Shown here one piece after another: positions 41,611 to 50,288 of a DNA stretch of 64,000 bases. The DNA lies in NCBI GenBank assembly GCA_002783265.1, contig PFFG01000001.1:1-64000 (forward strand). Direction: 5' to 3'. Each line of letters begins with the position of its first letter. Within the stretch, counting starts at the first letter, position 1. The translations under genes and the position numbers were made by a program. Origin of the DNA: Candidatus Gracilibacteria bacterium CG17_big_fil_post_rev_8_21_14_2_50_48_13. GTDB lineage: Bacteria; Patescibacteriota; Gracilibacteria; 1-14-2-50-48-13. The notes beneath the pieces were generated by a model, which did not search any database, was not told where the DNA came from, and saw only the letters and a program-made list of their open reading frames with translations.

Positions 41611-43671
41611 TTACTGTCCAATATACTGGAGGCGAACATCCCCAAGATCCATGTAGTTCGCCCCAGAGACAGACAAGACAAGTTCAATAGTCACCCGATC
41701 ACCAGGAGCAAAGGTGGGGGCACCTGCAAAGGTGATATTCGACGTAGTCCACGTATTTGCCGAAGAAGATGTCAGTGAAGATGCGCCAGTTAACGGCACA
41801 CTCACGCCATTTTGTTTCAGGTTCACAGAAATATGTGCATCGCCTGGCAGTGTGGTCAACGTACGTAGTTCGACCAAAAGAGGAATCGCTTGAAAACCTG
41901 CAAAATCCTCTGGAAGTTTCCACTCGAGAGCAAGCACAATATCCTGCGATCCAGAACTTTGCCTCGTGGTCCAGCGAAAGTGGGTTTTTGCCACAAGACT
42001 ATCGTAGGCCGACTCCAGCTTCCCCTTTCCAAGACTTGCGTTGCCCACAATGGCCTGTTCGAGTGCTTCTCCACCAAAGGTATGGTCGCGATTGCGTGTT
42101 GCAATATCTGACCAATTCAGGGGAAGCGCTATGGTAGCACCTGCCCCTGGAGGCCCTGCTGGTCCTTGTGGGCCTTGCGGACCTGCGGGTCCCCCACTCA
42201 CAATGACGGTCGTATTGCCAAAAATGCCAGGCGTTGGTGTATAGCCACCAAAACCTCCGCCGCCACCCATAGCAATCCAGCTCGAACCATTATAGTAGTA
42301 GGCAATGCTGTCACTTGTATCAAAATACTGCTGACCAGAAACAGGGTTCGGTGGTGGTGAGGCACGATTTTCTAAAACTGCATTAATTAATTGGCCTCCC
42401 TGAAAATCCACGGATTTATTGATAACAAACACATCACGATCCGGATCAAAACTGAGAAGCCCACTGGCGAGCCCTTCTCCAAACTGGAGCCCGAGCTTGC
42501 TATCACCGCGATCTCCCAGACCTATGGTAAATTTCTTTGCAGGCGTACCATCGTAATAGCCACCAAAAGGGTGGTAGACAATGCCATCATTACTCACTTC
42601 CCAAATACGCTCGACTCCGTTATAGCGGAGCACCGCGGCTTGCCCATCCTGTTGCCGCACGCGAATTTCGTAGTAGCCAACGGGGTCGCTATCTCCAACA
42701 CCCAGTTCAAAATACCGGGAGCTCGTTCCATTGGGAATATTACTAACCATCAGCTTTTCCGTTTCACCGATACGGGCGACACTGTCGTTATCCTGCGCTA
42801 TGAGCCGGTCATTTTGTAACAAAAAGCGATCAATGCGGGTTTTTATATCCCCATCGGGGTCGATGAGGTCATAATCATAGAGAGGCTGGCCTTGTTCTCG
42901 TACATCGAGCTGAATATAGGTGTCATTTTTTTGAGGGTTGAAGTTTGTTGGAAAGGGACCAACGGGAAACGTGAAACGCCCAAATTTGTCCGTCGTAAAG
43001 GGCACTTCCACCTGATAACCCTGATAATTACTGCTCGCCGTGCGTATGGTGCCATCACCTAAGAAATCACTCAGTTCATCAAGATTAGGACTGGACCAGA
43101 CGGAAAAACGGGCAAGGTAGTTCCCCTGAATGGGGGCTCCTGACTTATCTAAAAGTACACCTCCGTAAATGCCGTAGGTGGTTTCAAAACGTATGCGTGA
43201 TGGTCGAAGTTCAGAAAGCAAGATCGGCAAACGCTTCTTTCCAGCAAGTTGTGGAAGAGCGACTGGCTGCCAGTTACTTTGATCTGTTCCGCTCGGCTTC
43301 ACGTCCACTTGCATATACAACACGCCGGAATCCGCAAAGAAGGTACTGATATCCGATAAAGCTCCAACAGCCACGTTAAAGGAACCGTTGGTCGCAGAAA
43401 TCACCGTATGTTCCTCCACATACCCAGCATAATTTGGGGATGCTGCTCGAACGGATTTTTCCTGAAAATCGACTTTTTCGGGCGTCTCTTTTTTCCAAAG
43501 GGAGAGCCGAACATCATAGACACCTGCAAGAATTTTTCCATCTTCAATTTTGAGAATGGAATTGAGAATATACACAGAGTTGGCAGATGCTTGCTGCACA
43601 TGGACAAACAAACAAAAAACCGTCACAAAAAGCGTGCATAAGGTCGATATGTTTTGCGTACGTTTGTTCAT
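41611..43671 (-). CDS. Large secreted surface protein with duplicated N-domain and short collagen-like segment
   Basis: A 686-residue protein. Residues 1-30 are a signal peptide ending in ASA. Two related units of about 120 residues follow: DVRLSLWKKE ... RAASPNYAGY ... GSFNVAVG and LARFSVWSSP ... RTASSNYQGY ... GRFTFPVG, an internal duplication. A region resembling phage-tail or bacterial fibre assembly (AVLENRASPPPNPVSGQQYFDTSDSIAYYYNGSSW) precedes GPAGPQGPQGPAGPPGAG (494-511), about five Gly-X-Y triplets, and a C-terminal beta domain. Likely a surface fibre or adhesin. It follows the Pro/Thr-rich gene by nine bases. Confidence 0.72.
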   Translation of the reverse strand: MNKRTQNISTLCTLFVTVFCLFVHVQQASANSVYILNSILKIEDGKILAGVYDVRLSLWKKETPEKVDFQEKSVRAASPNYAGYVEEHTVISATNGSFNVAVGALSDISTFFADSGVLYMQVDVKPSGTDQSNWQPVALPQLAGKKRLPILLSELRPSRIRFETTYGIYGGVLLDKSGAPIQGNYLARFSVWSSPNLDELSDFLGDGTIRTASSNYQGYQVEVPFTTDKFGRFTFPVGPFPTNFNPQKNDTYIQLDVREQGQPLYDYDLIDPDGDIKTRIDRFLLQNDRLIAQDNDSVARIGETEKLMVSNIPNGTSSRYFELGVGDSDPVGYYEIRVRQQDGQAAVLRYNGVERIWEVSNDGIVYHPFGGYYDGTPAKKFTIGLGDRGDSKLGLQFGEGLASGLLSFDPDRDVFVINKSVDFQGGQLINAVLENRASPPPNPVSGQQYFDTSDSIAYYYNGSSWIAMGGGGGFGGYTPTPGIFGNTTVIVSGGPAGPQGPQGPAGPPGAGATIALPLNWSDIATRNRDHTFGGEALEQAIVGNASLGKGKLESAYDSLVAKTHFRWTTRQSSGSQDIVLALEWKLPEDFAGFQAIPLLVELRTLTTLPGDAHISVNLKQNGVSVPLTGASSLTSSSANTWTTSNITFAGAPTFAPGDRVTIELVLSVSGANYMDLGDVRLQYIGQ

Positions 43672-43680
43672 GACCTCATT

Positions 43681-44217
43681 CTACAGACGCATCAAAACCG
43701 TTGCAAGCACGAGTACCACGAGAAGTGCCAAGCCCATCCAGATAGCAGCAAGGAGCATTGGAGAAATAGCCGGTGACTGCTCTGACGACTCTGAACTGGC
43801 AAAATCTACAGGGGCGGCAGCACGCAGTTGGGTTGCCCAGGACGGCAAAGGAAACAGTAAGGAGCCTGTAGAAATTTTGGGTATGAGCGTGATGGGTGCA
43901 GGAGATTCTGTCAGCGTTGCCCCTGTATTCACGGGGTTTTGTGGCACTGTATCAACAACAGCTGGGCTGAGTGTCACTTTGGATGGTGTCTTCACCGGCT
44001 GTTTTCGTATGGTGGGTTTCTTGGGTTCCGTCGGGTTCACCTCCGTCGTAGCTGGTGTCGGTTGCACGATGGTCGGCTGTACTATGGGACTGCTAGAGCG
44101 AATAACATACGTATTCCCCTCCCCTTCAATGGATGCGGCAAAAACAGGTGTAGCTAGGACAAAGACAGGTAATATAGCTGCAAAGACCAGAGGGGCATGT
44201 TTGGTGTATCGTGGCAC
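43681..44217 (-). CDS. Pro/Thr-rich exported protein with C-terminal membrane anchor
   Basis: A 178-residue protein starting at GTG (44217). Residues 1-28 form a signal peptide ending in VFAA, followed by Pro/Thr/Val-rich sequence (VQPTIVQPTPATTEVNPTEP) suited to spanning a cell wall, and a C-terminal membrane helix at about 154-175 (LLAAIWMGLALLVVLVLATV) with a short MRL tail. There is no LPxTG motif near the anchor. It is the first gene of an operon with the collagen-like protein and may help display it. Function unknown. Confidence 0.65.
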   Translation of the reverse strand: MPRYTKHAPLVFAAILPVFVLATPVFAASIEGEGNTYVIRSSSPIVQPTIVQPTPATTEVNPTEPKKPTIRKQPVKTPSKVTLSPAVVDTVPQNPVNTGATLTESPAPITLIPKISTGSLLFPLPSWATQLRAAAPVDFASSESSEQSPAISPMLLAAIWMGLALLVVLVLATVLMRL

Positions 44218-44223
44218 GTTTGT

Positions 44224-44245
44224 GTTTTGATGAGGTAATCAAAAC
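44224..44245 (-). promoter_or_regulatory. Inverted repeat at the transcription start, operator or leader hairpin
   Basis: GTTTTGAT (44224-44231) and ATCAAAAC (44238-44245) form a perfect 8-bp inverted repeat separated by GAGGTA. It starts directly after the -10 box of the promoter and ends seven bases before the GTG start. Confidence 0.5.
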
Positions 44246-44275
44246 AGTATACACCATATTTTGACATTTTATCAA
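44246..44275 (-). promoter_or_regulatory. Promoter of the Pro/Thr-rich and collagen-like protein operon
   Basis: TTGATA (44275-44270), 18-base spacer, TATACT (44251-44246). Confidence 0.55.
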
Positions 44276-44293
44276 GAAATGCCACAGTATATT

Positions 44294-46369
44294 TTATGTC
44301 TTCTCGAGCATTGCAAGCCATTGGTCCTCTGACAGGATAGGAACCCCCAGTTTTTCTGCTTTTGCCACCTTGGACCCAGGTTTTTCACCCACCACGAGAA
44401 AGGAGAGATTTTTCGAGACACTGCTTAGAATCGTGCCTCCCAGTTCTTCCACAAACTTTTGAGCCTCCTCACGCGACCGAGTAGAAAGTGTCCCCGTAAA
44501 AAGAAAGGTCTTCCCCGAGAGGGGCCCTGTAGCAAGGGTGGGCGCACGCCCCTGCAGTGATAGTCCCATTGCCTCAAGACGCCGAAGTTCTTCTATATTG
44601 CTTTCTGTTTGAAAAAAATCGAGGATACTTTCGGCAACCTTATCGCCAATTTCTGGTAGCGCGACCAACTGATCCTTTGACATCTGCGCGAGATCCCAGA
44701 GTGAGCTAACGGACTCGGCCAACACTTTTGCCAGTTTTTTGCCTACAAAGCGAATACCAAGACCAAAAAGCAACCGGTCGCTTGATTGCTTCTTTGATGC
44801 ATCAATAGAAGCAACGAGATTCGTCCAACGTTTGAGTTCCTGGGTGTCCGCCATGGTTGAAAAGAGCCCTGACTGCTCCAAAACACCTTTTTTCTCTAAG
44901 GTTGCTTCCTCATACAACAGCGGGAGCACCTGCTCCTGTTTGTCGGCAAGGGTATAAATATCACTAAAATGCGTTAGAAGCTTTGCGTCTGCAAGCATTG
45001 CAATACTGCGACGGCCAAAACCATCGATATCCATGGCTCCCTTCGAGACAAAATGGATCAGACGTTCCTTTATCTGCGCTGGACAAGAAGCATTAATACA
45101 ACGGAGCGCAACCTCCTCAGGCAATTGTACCGCCGTCGATGCACAGGCAGGACACCGCATCGGCATGGAAAATGGCACGGTGTTGGACGGGCGCTTCGCA
45201 AGAACGGGTTTCACAATTTGTGGAATAACATCCCCTGCCCTGCGCAGAATAATAGTGTCTCCTACCCGCACATCTTTTCGATGAATACCTTCGATGTTAT
45301 GGAGCGTCGCTCGACGGACCATAACCCCCGCAACCTCCACAGGCTGTACATGTGCAACGGGAGTCAGCACCCCCGTGCGACCTACCTGAATCTCAATGCC
45401 CTCTAAAATCGTCATTTCCTCCTGCGCGGGAAACTTGTAGGCTGCCGCACCCCGAGGGTGATGCCCTGTTTCACCAAGAGAACGAAAGGCATGAGCATCC
45501 GCAAGCCGCAAGACAAGACCATCAATTTCATAAGGGAAACCCGCTCTTTTTGATTCCATAGCATGTACGTAGGCCACCGCTTCTGCAATATTTGCACAAG
45601 CAAATGGTGTTGAAGCCCGCAATCCCGAGGATGCTAAGAAATCCAGTTCTTCCGTATGCGTTGCCCAGGGATAGGAGTCAGCATAGGTAATATCGTAAAA
45701 ATAGATATCGAGGTTGCGTTCAGCCGTTACCCTCGGATCTAACTGCCGAACGGAACCTGCTGCCGCATTTCGTGGATTCGCAAAGAGAGGCTGCCCTTCC
45801 GCAGCGCGTTTTTCGTTGAGATCTGCAAAGGATGCCTTGGACATCAAGACTTCACCCCGTACTTCCAGTATCCCTTCATGGGTTCCCAGTAAGTGCAGAG
45901 GCACACTTGCGATGGTTTGAATGTTTTGTGTCACATCCTCCCCCACCTCCCCATCTCCACGTGTTGCGGCTCTGGTAAATTTTCCATCGACATAAGTAAG
46001 TGCGATACTCAGACCGTCATATTTGGGATCCACCAGGTAGGCAATATCCGCGTCTGCGGGTTTCCCTAGAAGTCGCTTCACACGCTCGTCAAAGGCGTAA
46101 AGATCCTCGGCATTATAGGAATTTTCCAAAGACAAAAGTCTGCCATGATGCCTTGCCTCCCCCAGTTCTTTTTGCAGAGAAACGGCGAGTTTTTGCGTGG
46201 GAGAATCAGGGGTAATTAACTCAGGATGTTGCTCCTCAAGAGCAATAAGCTCAGCAAAAAGCGCATCATAGGCGCGGTCGGAGATCTCGGGCTCGTCATA
46301 AATATGATATCGCACATTGTGATAGCGAATTTGTTCCCGTAGCTGCTGAATTTTTTGATGGTCGGTCAT
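44294..46369 (-). CDS. ligA: NAD+-dependent DNA ligase LigA
   Basis: A 691-residue enzyme sealing nicks in replication and repair. Order: N-terminal Ia domain (IRYHNVRYHIYDEPEISDRAYD), adenylation site KYDG with Lys116, OB fold (HVQPVEVAGVMVRRATLHN), zinc finger (CPACAST ... CINASC), HhH domain and C-terminal BRCT (GKTFLFTGTLSTRSREEAQKFVEELGG). The ATG at 46369 gives the standard N terminus; the frame is open further upstream to 46504, but that lies in the divergent control region. Confidence 0.96.
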   Translation of the reverse strand: MTDHQKIQQLREQIRYHNVRYHIYDEPEISDRAYDALFAELIALEEQHPELITPDSPTQKLAVSLQKELGEARHHGRLLSLENSYNAEDLYAFDERVKRLLGKPADADIAYLVDPKYDGLSIALTYVDGKFTRAATRGDGEVGEDVTQNIQTIASVPLHLLGTHEGILEVRGEVLMSKASFADLNEKRAAEGQPLFANPRNAAAGSVRQLDPRVTAERNLDIYFYDITYADSYPWATHTEELDFLASSGLRASTPFACANIAEAVAYVHAMESKRAGFPYEIDGLVLRLADAHAFRSLGETGHHPRGAAAYKFPAQEEMTILEGIEIQVGRTGVLTPVAHVQPVEVAGVMVRRATLHNIEGIHRKDVRVGDTIILRRAGDVIPQIVKPVLAKRPSNTVPFSMPMRCPACASTAVQLPEEVALRCINASCPAQIKERLIHFVSKGAMDIDGFGRRSIAMLADAKLLTHFSDIYTLADKQEQVLPLLYEEATLEKKGVLEQSGLFSTMADTQELKRWTNLVASIDASKKQSSDRLLFGLGIRFVGKKLAKVLAESVSSLWDLAQMSKDQLVALPEIGDKVAESILDFFQTESNIEELRRLEAMGLSLQGRAPTLATGPLSGKTFLFTGTLSTRSREEAQKFVEELGGTILSSVSKNLSFLVVGEKPGSKVAKAEKLGVPILSEDQWLAMLEKT

Positions 46370-46442
46370 AGTGTTGCGAAGTGTATCATGAACGTTGTAC
46401 GGAAAGTTGACACCACGAACCAGAGGCAAGGGAGACTTATTC

Positions 46443-46470
46443 TTGACAAGTAAAATTATTATACTATTAT
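46443..46470 (+). promoter_or_regulatory. Promoter of the structured RNA
   Basis: TTGACA (46443-46448), 16-base spacer, TATTAT (46465-46470). Start expected near 46477. Confidence 0.72.
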
Positions 46471-46476
46471 CCGCTC

Positions 46477-46577
46477 GTCTATCTTTGACCTGCTCAGCGT
46501 ACATATGTTGTCCATGTACGGCCTCCAGTCAAAGATATGTCCAGTACCTCCCGTGGAAATCCATGGGAGTTTTTTTT
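46477..46577 (+). ncRNA. Candidate structured RNA or leader of about 100 nt
   Basis: P1: TATCTTTGAC (46480-46489) pairs perfectly with GTCAAAGATA (46528-46537). P2, inside it: CGTACAT (46498-46504) with ATGTACG (46514-46520), 9-base loop. P3: a 9-bp terminator hairpin at 46548-46569 followed by T8. With its own promoter this is a complete unit. It lies 44 bp before the metalloprotease lipoprotein gene, so it is either an independent small RNA or a terminating leader that controls that gene. No riboswitch class recognised. Confidence 0.6.
46548..46577 (+). terminator. Intrinsic terminator of the structured RNA
   Basis: CTCCCGTGG (46548-46556) pairs with CCATGGGAG (46561-46569), one G-T wobble, loop AAAT, followed by eight T. 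A strong terminator ahead of the gene at 46621. Confidence 0.87.
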
Positions 46578-46620
46578 GCGCCCCGTCTATGATACACTAG
46601 CATACACGAACCCAAGAATC

Positions 46621-48048
46621 ATGCCTATTTTACGACCACATCATGAGCCGCCTTCCCCCAAAGGCCCAAAGCGACTCTCTAAAACGCTCCAATCTGTAGA
46701 AAAGAGCATACTTGCGCGCATAGCGTCTCTTTTTCTGTTGTCTGCCTGCCAAGTCCCTCATGTTGTGCATATTCCCTCTCCTCCGCCATCAAAACATACG
46801 CAGGAGAACGCAGCAGAGCCTGTTACCATAGATTCCATAACGGAATTGGAGCAAAACCGTCCTCTCCAAACAAAAGCAGATGCATGGTTTCTTGATATGG
46901 TACAACGTCTTGAGTCCCCATACACTTCCTTGATTACCAAGCCAAGGCATAGTCGCACCAAAGAAGACGTGGAGAATTTTCTCTCCCTGGTGCGGGAAAA
47001 AATGGTGCAAATTCTCGAGGAATATATCAAGGAACGGCCGCAACTACGTGCGGCAATCTTCGATCCATCAACGAGTCTTGGTGCAAGTATCTATGCACTA
47101 TTTCGCGCCTATGGATACCTTGTGTATGCAACGGCACAAGATATCACCGTTGGAAACACCCTCTATCCCTCCACCCAATTAACCTTAGCGAAACTGCGTG
47201 ACCCCATCCTCTTCACCTGCGCAGATTTTGTCTGCGCACTTCCAGAGAAGACGCATTTCCCAGAGTCGTCCTACCAGGCTATTACCCGCGCCCTCACAAC
47301 TATTCAATCGCATCCACTGGTTCCAGGCCATAGGATTCCAAAGCAGTTTACCTATCGAGAAACCGTGCCTCATACGGGGTTTCTTGTGCCAGATGGAACG
47401 ATCACGACAGGCGGCGTATACCACAGTAAAGAGAACGAATTAATGATTTTTCGGCATGTCATGGTGTCGGCTGAAGCACAAAATCCAGAGCTCTTTCAAA
47501 AACAGCTACAGAGGACCCTTCAACATGAAACGGCCCATTTTGCGGTACAAGAGCTACTCAGCAAGAGAGCCACATCCCCTTACCACGATACGGAGCTTGA
47601 CCTTGATATAACAGCGCAAACCGTAAATGAGGCCTATGCATTTTTTATTGAACTTCTGAGTGATCCAACGCCGGGCGTGGATATTTTTTATAAATATATT
47701 TATGCGACGACGATCCCGACGTATTCTTTGGCACAGGCGCTCCTGGGGAACGTGATGCGGGAGATGTTGCTGGCAGCACGAGTGAAAGGCATGACGATTC
47801 CCGATGGATTCGATGGTGTACTGGAGGGGCACGAAACCTTCATGGAAGGGCTCCAAAGAATTCTACGCACAAGCGAGCAACCCACGCGTTCAGAACTGCT
47901 GATTGCTCTTGCCGAGGATATCGGTGCGATCACAGCACATCCAATGCTTACAGACGAACGCGAAATATCCTTCGGTTCAGGCTTTGATCAAATGCGTCGA
48001 TGGTATGCACAGCTGAGTCACTCGCAGAGCCTCTCTCAAGCACCTTAG
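46621..48048 (+). CDS. Lipoprotein with HExxH metalloprotease motif
   Basis: A 475-residue protein. An unusually long basic N-terminal region (about 25 residues) precedes the hydrophobic stretch and lipobox LLSAC (Cys43). A Pro-rich linker follows. The HETAH motif at 302-306 with a downstream NEAYAFF Glu (about 337) gives a plausible zinc site. The rest is helical. Likely an extracytoplasmic peptidase of unknown family. The ATG at 46621 is preferred; the frame is open to 46537, but that part covers the terminator. Expression may depend on readthrough of the structured RNA. It overlaps the pilB-like gene by four bases, tail to tail. Confidence 0.68.
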   Translation: MPILRPHHEPPSPKGPKRLSKTLQSVEKSILARIASLFLLSACQVPHVVHIPSPPPSKHTQENAAEPVTIDSITELEQNRPLQTKADAWFLDMVQRLESPYTSLITKPRHSRTKEDVENFLSLVREKMVQILEEYIKERPQLRAAIFDPSTSLGASIYALFRAYGYLVYATAQDITVGNTLYPSTQLTLAKLRDPILFTCADFVCALPEKTHFPESSYQAITRALTTIQSHPLVPGHRIPKQFTYRETVPHTGFLVPDGTITTGGVYHSKENELMIFRHVMVSAEAQNPELFQKQLQRTLQHETAHFAVQELLSKRATSPYHDTELDLDITAQTVNEAYAFFIELLSDPTPGVDIFYKYIYATTIPTYSLAQALLGNVMREMLLAARVKGMTIPDGFDGVLEGHETFMEGLQRILRTSEQPTRSELLIALAEDIGAITAHPMLTDEREISFGSGFDQMRRWYAQLSHSQSLSQAP

Positions 48049-49727
48049 GCACTCGTGACACTCATAACTTCGGCGATGGTGGTGAGCCCCGCCAGAACTT
48101 TCAACAGCCCGTCTTGATACAAGGTCACCATGCCGTCTTTTTGTGCCTGAGCGATCATTTCTCTTGGAGTTGCTTCAGCGAGAATTAACTCTTCAAAGGC
48201 TTTCGTGACATTAAGAATTTCAAAAAGTGCCACCTGACCCGCATAGCCGGTATTGCCGCAAGCAGGACACCCAACCGCTTCATATATATGGTTTACTGAA
48301 GGAATCTCCAGTTCAGGCTGTGCCTTCTTTGCCTCGGTCATGGCTGCAGTCATTTCCGCTGCAATTTTTCCCGTTAAGGGTACTTCTTTCCGGCACGCTG
48401 TGCAGGCTTTGCGCACAAGACGCTGCGCCACAATGGTGTTGAGTGCTGGACCCACCAGGTATCGTTTTACCCCCATATTTAAGAGGCGCGGTATCGTCTC
48501 CACCGCAGAATTCGTATGCACGGTGGACAGCATGACGTGACCCGTCAGAGCCGATTGCACAGCGATATCTGCTGTTTCTTGATCACGGATTTCACCCACC
48601 ATGATTATATTGGGATCCTGACGAAGAATTGCCCGCAGTCCAAGGGCAAAGGTGTACCCTTCCGTTTCGCGAATCTGGCTTTGGGAAATATTCTCCAAGT
48701 GGTATTCAATGGGATCTTCTAGGGTAATAATTTTTACATCCGGTGTGTTCAGCATATGCAGCACGGTATAGAGCGTCGTTGTTTTTCCCGATCCCGTAGG
48801 CCCTGTCACCAAGAGCATTCCTTCTGATTTTTGCAAAGCAGCTTCCAACACTGCACGATTGCGCCCAACAAGTCCGAGAGAATCAAAAGTCGCTATGCTC
48901 TTTTTGCTATCCAGAAGTCGCATCACCACTGCTTCGCCAAATTCCGTTGGCAGTGTCGACATACGAATATCAATCTGTCTTCCTGTCACCTGAAAATTGA
49001 GCTTCCCGTCCTGCGGTTTGTACCCCACATTCAGCTTCATACTTGCACTAAATTTCAGATTTGTGAGGATGTTCTCGTAGATATCAGGCGGTAGAATAAA
49101 GATTTGGTGTAAAACACCATCAATACGGTAGCGCAATAGCACTCGCCCCTTTTCTGGCTGGAAATGTATGTCAGAGGCGTGTGTTTTAACGGAACCTAAG
49201 AGAATTGCGTTTAAAATATCCACATCGGACATACTCTGAAAATGTTCCACAAGCGCCGACATCTTGGCAATTTCCTTATCGTAACTCTCCAAAGCATCTT
49301 CGTTGAGTTCAAGGACCTTTACCCCAACCTTCTCTGCCTGTTTATCGTACAGACGAAGAACAAAAGAGAGACTTTCCTCCGAGATTAGATAGAGCTGTAC
49401 AACAAAGCCCTTTGCTGTGTAGGAAGCGGCAATTTCTTTGAGTTTCGCGTTGGTGGGATCAACGGCAGCAAAACGCAGTTCCTTGCCCGCCGCATGAATC
49501 GGCACAAAACGCCCTTCCACAGCATCATCCTTGCTCACTAAAACAAGCGCATCCGGGTTAATAGGAAAATTACGCAGATTCACATAGCCAAGCTTGTGTT
49601 CCTTCGCGTATTTTTCGACTTCCTTTTCTTTGAAATCAAGATTGATCTGATCCACATGGGAAATCAGGGGCGCATTCGTCTTGATGGGCGTCTGGGAAGC
49701 GCCAAAATCAAAGGATTTTGAAGGCAC
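48045..49727 (-). CDS. Type IV pilus/type II secretion assembly ATPase (PilB/GspE family)
   Basis: A 560-residue hexameric ATPase that powers pilus extension or secretion. Signatures: N-terminal MSHN-type region, HASDIHFQPEKGRVLLRYRIDG, Walker A GPTGSGKTTT (309-318), Asp box LEDPIEY, Walker B DPNIIMVGEIRDQETADIA, His box TGHVMLSTVHTNSA, and two Cys pairs (CTAC, CPAC) that bind zinc. I chose the GTG at 49727 because a TGG-TATACT promoter lies just upstream; a longer ATG start at 49823 would be above that promoter. No other pilus genes are in the window. Confidence 0.9.
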   Translation of the reverse strand: MPSKSFDFGASQTPIKTNAPLISHVDQINLDFKEKEVEKYAKEHKLGYVNLRNFPINPDALVLVSKDDAVEGRFVPIHAAGKELRFAAVDPTNAKLKEIAASYTAKGFVVQLYLISEESLSFVLRLYDKQAEKVGVKVLELNEDALESYDKEIAKMSALVEHFQSMSDVDILNAILLGSVKTHASDIHFQPEKGRVLLRYRIDGVLHQIFILPPDIYENILTNLKFSASMKLNVGYKPQDGKLNFQVTGRQIDIRMSTLPTEFGEAVVMRLLDSKKSIATFDSLGLVGRNRAVLEAALQKSEGMLLVTGPTGSGKTTTLYTVLHMLNTPDVKIITLEDPIEYHLENISQSQIRETEGYTFALGLRAILRQDPNIIMVGEIRDQETADIAVQSALTGHVMLSTVHTNSAVETIPRLLNMGVKRYLVGPALNTIVAQRLVRKACTACRKEVPLTGKIAAEMTAAMTEAKKAQPELEIPSVNHIYEAVGCPACGNTGYAGQVALFEILNVTKAFEELILAEATPREMIAQAQKDGMVTLYQDGLLKVLAGLTTIAEVMSVTSA

Positions 49728-49754
49728 GGAGTTGCAATTAACAAATATCACGAA

Positions 49755-49763
49755 AGTATACCA
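49755..49763 (-). promoter_or_regulatory. Extended -10 promoter of the PilB/GspE gene
   Basis: TGG-TATACT (49763-49755), 27 bases before the GTG at 49727; weak -35. Confidence 0.45.
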
Positions 49764-49806
49764 TAGATTCCTGCAAATGAGGATACCGTTTCCGTCGATA
49801 GGCACT

Positions 49807-49846
49807 AAAAAAATCCCCTCCATACACCGTGTGTACAGAAGGGATT
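49807..49846 (-). terminator. Intrinsic terminator after the DUF4389 gene
   Basis: Outer stem AATCCC/GGGATT and inner stem TACAC/GTGTA with a CGT loop; the minus strand ends in T7 (49813-49807). It lies 20 bp past the stop codon at 49866. Confidence 0.72.
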
Positions 49847-49865
49847 CTCATTACCCTCGTGGGGA

Positions 49866-50153
49866 TTACCACCAAAGACCAGGACGAGCATCTGTATAGG
49901 CATTCAGGTACGTCTGCCAGCTCATGATCCACTTTAAGAATCGTACAGTCGTATCAAACATTCCCTTGTGGCGCTTTCCGAGGAGAAGCATAAACCAGAA
50001 CTGAACAAAGGTCACAAGGCCAAGCCAGATAACCAATGGGATCATAGGAATCCACAAAATGTAGACCCAAAGAAAACGGAAAATGAAGAGACGAGATACC
50101 TTCTCAGCATAAGGAACTTCAAGCTGAAGAGCGGTCTTTGTAGAGCTGTCCAT
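49866..50153 (-). CDS. DUF4389 family small membrane protein
   Basis: A 95-residue protein with two membrane helices at about 24-48 (FLWVYILWIPMIPLVIWLGLV) and 50-60, then LLGKRHKGMFDTTVRFLKWIMSWQTYLNAYTDARP, which matches the conserved FTGRyP.gLf.f..g.lRW..R...Y...l.D.yPp pattern of DUF4389. The role of this family is unknown. It is a single gene with its own promoter and terminator. Confidence 0.75.
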   Translation of the reverse strand: MDSSTKTALQLEVPYAEKVSRLFIFRFLWVYILWIPMIPLVIWLGLVTFVQFWFMLLLGKRHKGMFDTTVRFLKWIMSWQTYLNAYTDARPGLWW

Positions 50154-50180
50154 ACGGATAAATAATGAGATATTGCCTGA

Positions 50181-50208
50181 ACTATAGAGGCATTAGTGCG
50201 TCTGTGAA
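50181..50208 (-). promoter_or_regulatory. Promoter of the DUF4389 gene
   Basis: TTCACA (50208-50203), 16-base spacer, TATAGT (50186-50181), 28 bases before the ATG. Confidence 0.62.
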
Positions 50209-50251
50209 GGATTTGCCCTGTACACACTCCCCTACCCTGTGTCCTTGTAGT

Positions 50252-50278
50252 AAAAAACCCCCAAATCTGGGGGTTTTT
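50252..50278 (-). terminator. Intrinsic terminator after rpsU
   Basis: CCCCC (50258-50262) pairs with GGGGG (50269-50273), flanked by A6 and T5, loop AAATCT. It lies 10 bp past the rpsU stop; the T-rich arms would let it work in either direction. Confidence 0.85.
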
Positions 50279-50288
50279 CTTGGTGCAA

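Noticed and set aside
46505-46602. Short frame of about 32 codons inside the structured RNA
   Set aside because: It runs through the terminator stem and T-run, so it is unlikely to be translated as a whole.
49728-49823. Longer ATG start for the PilB/GspE gene
   Set aside because: The added 32 residues lie across and above the extended -10 promoter and do not look like a PilB N terminus.
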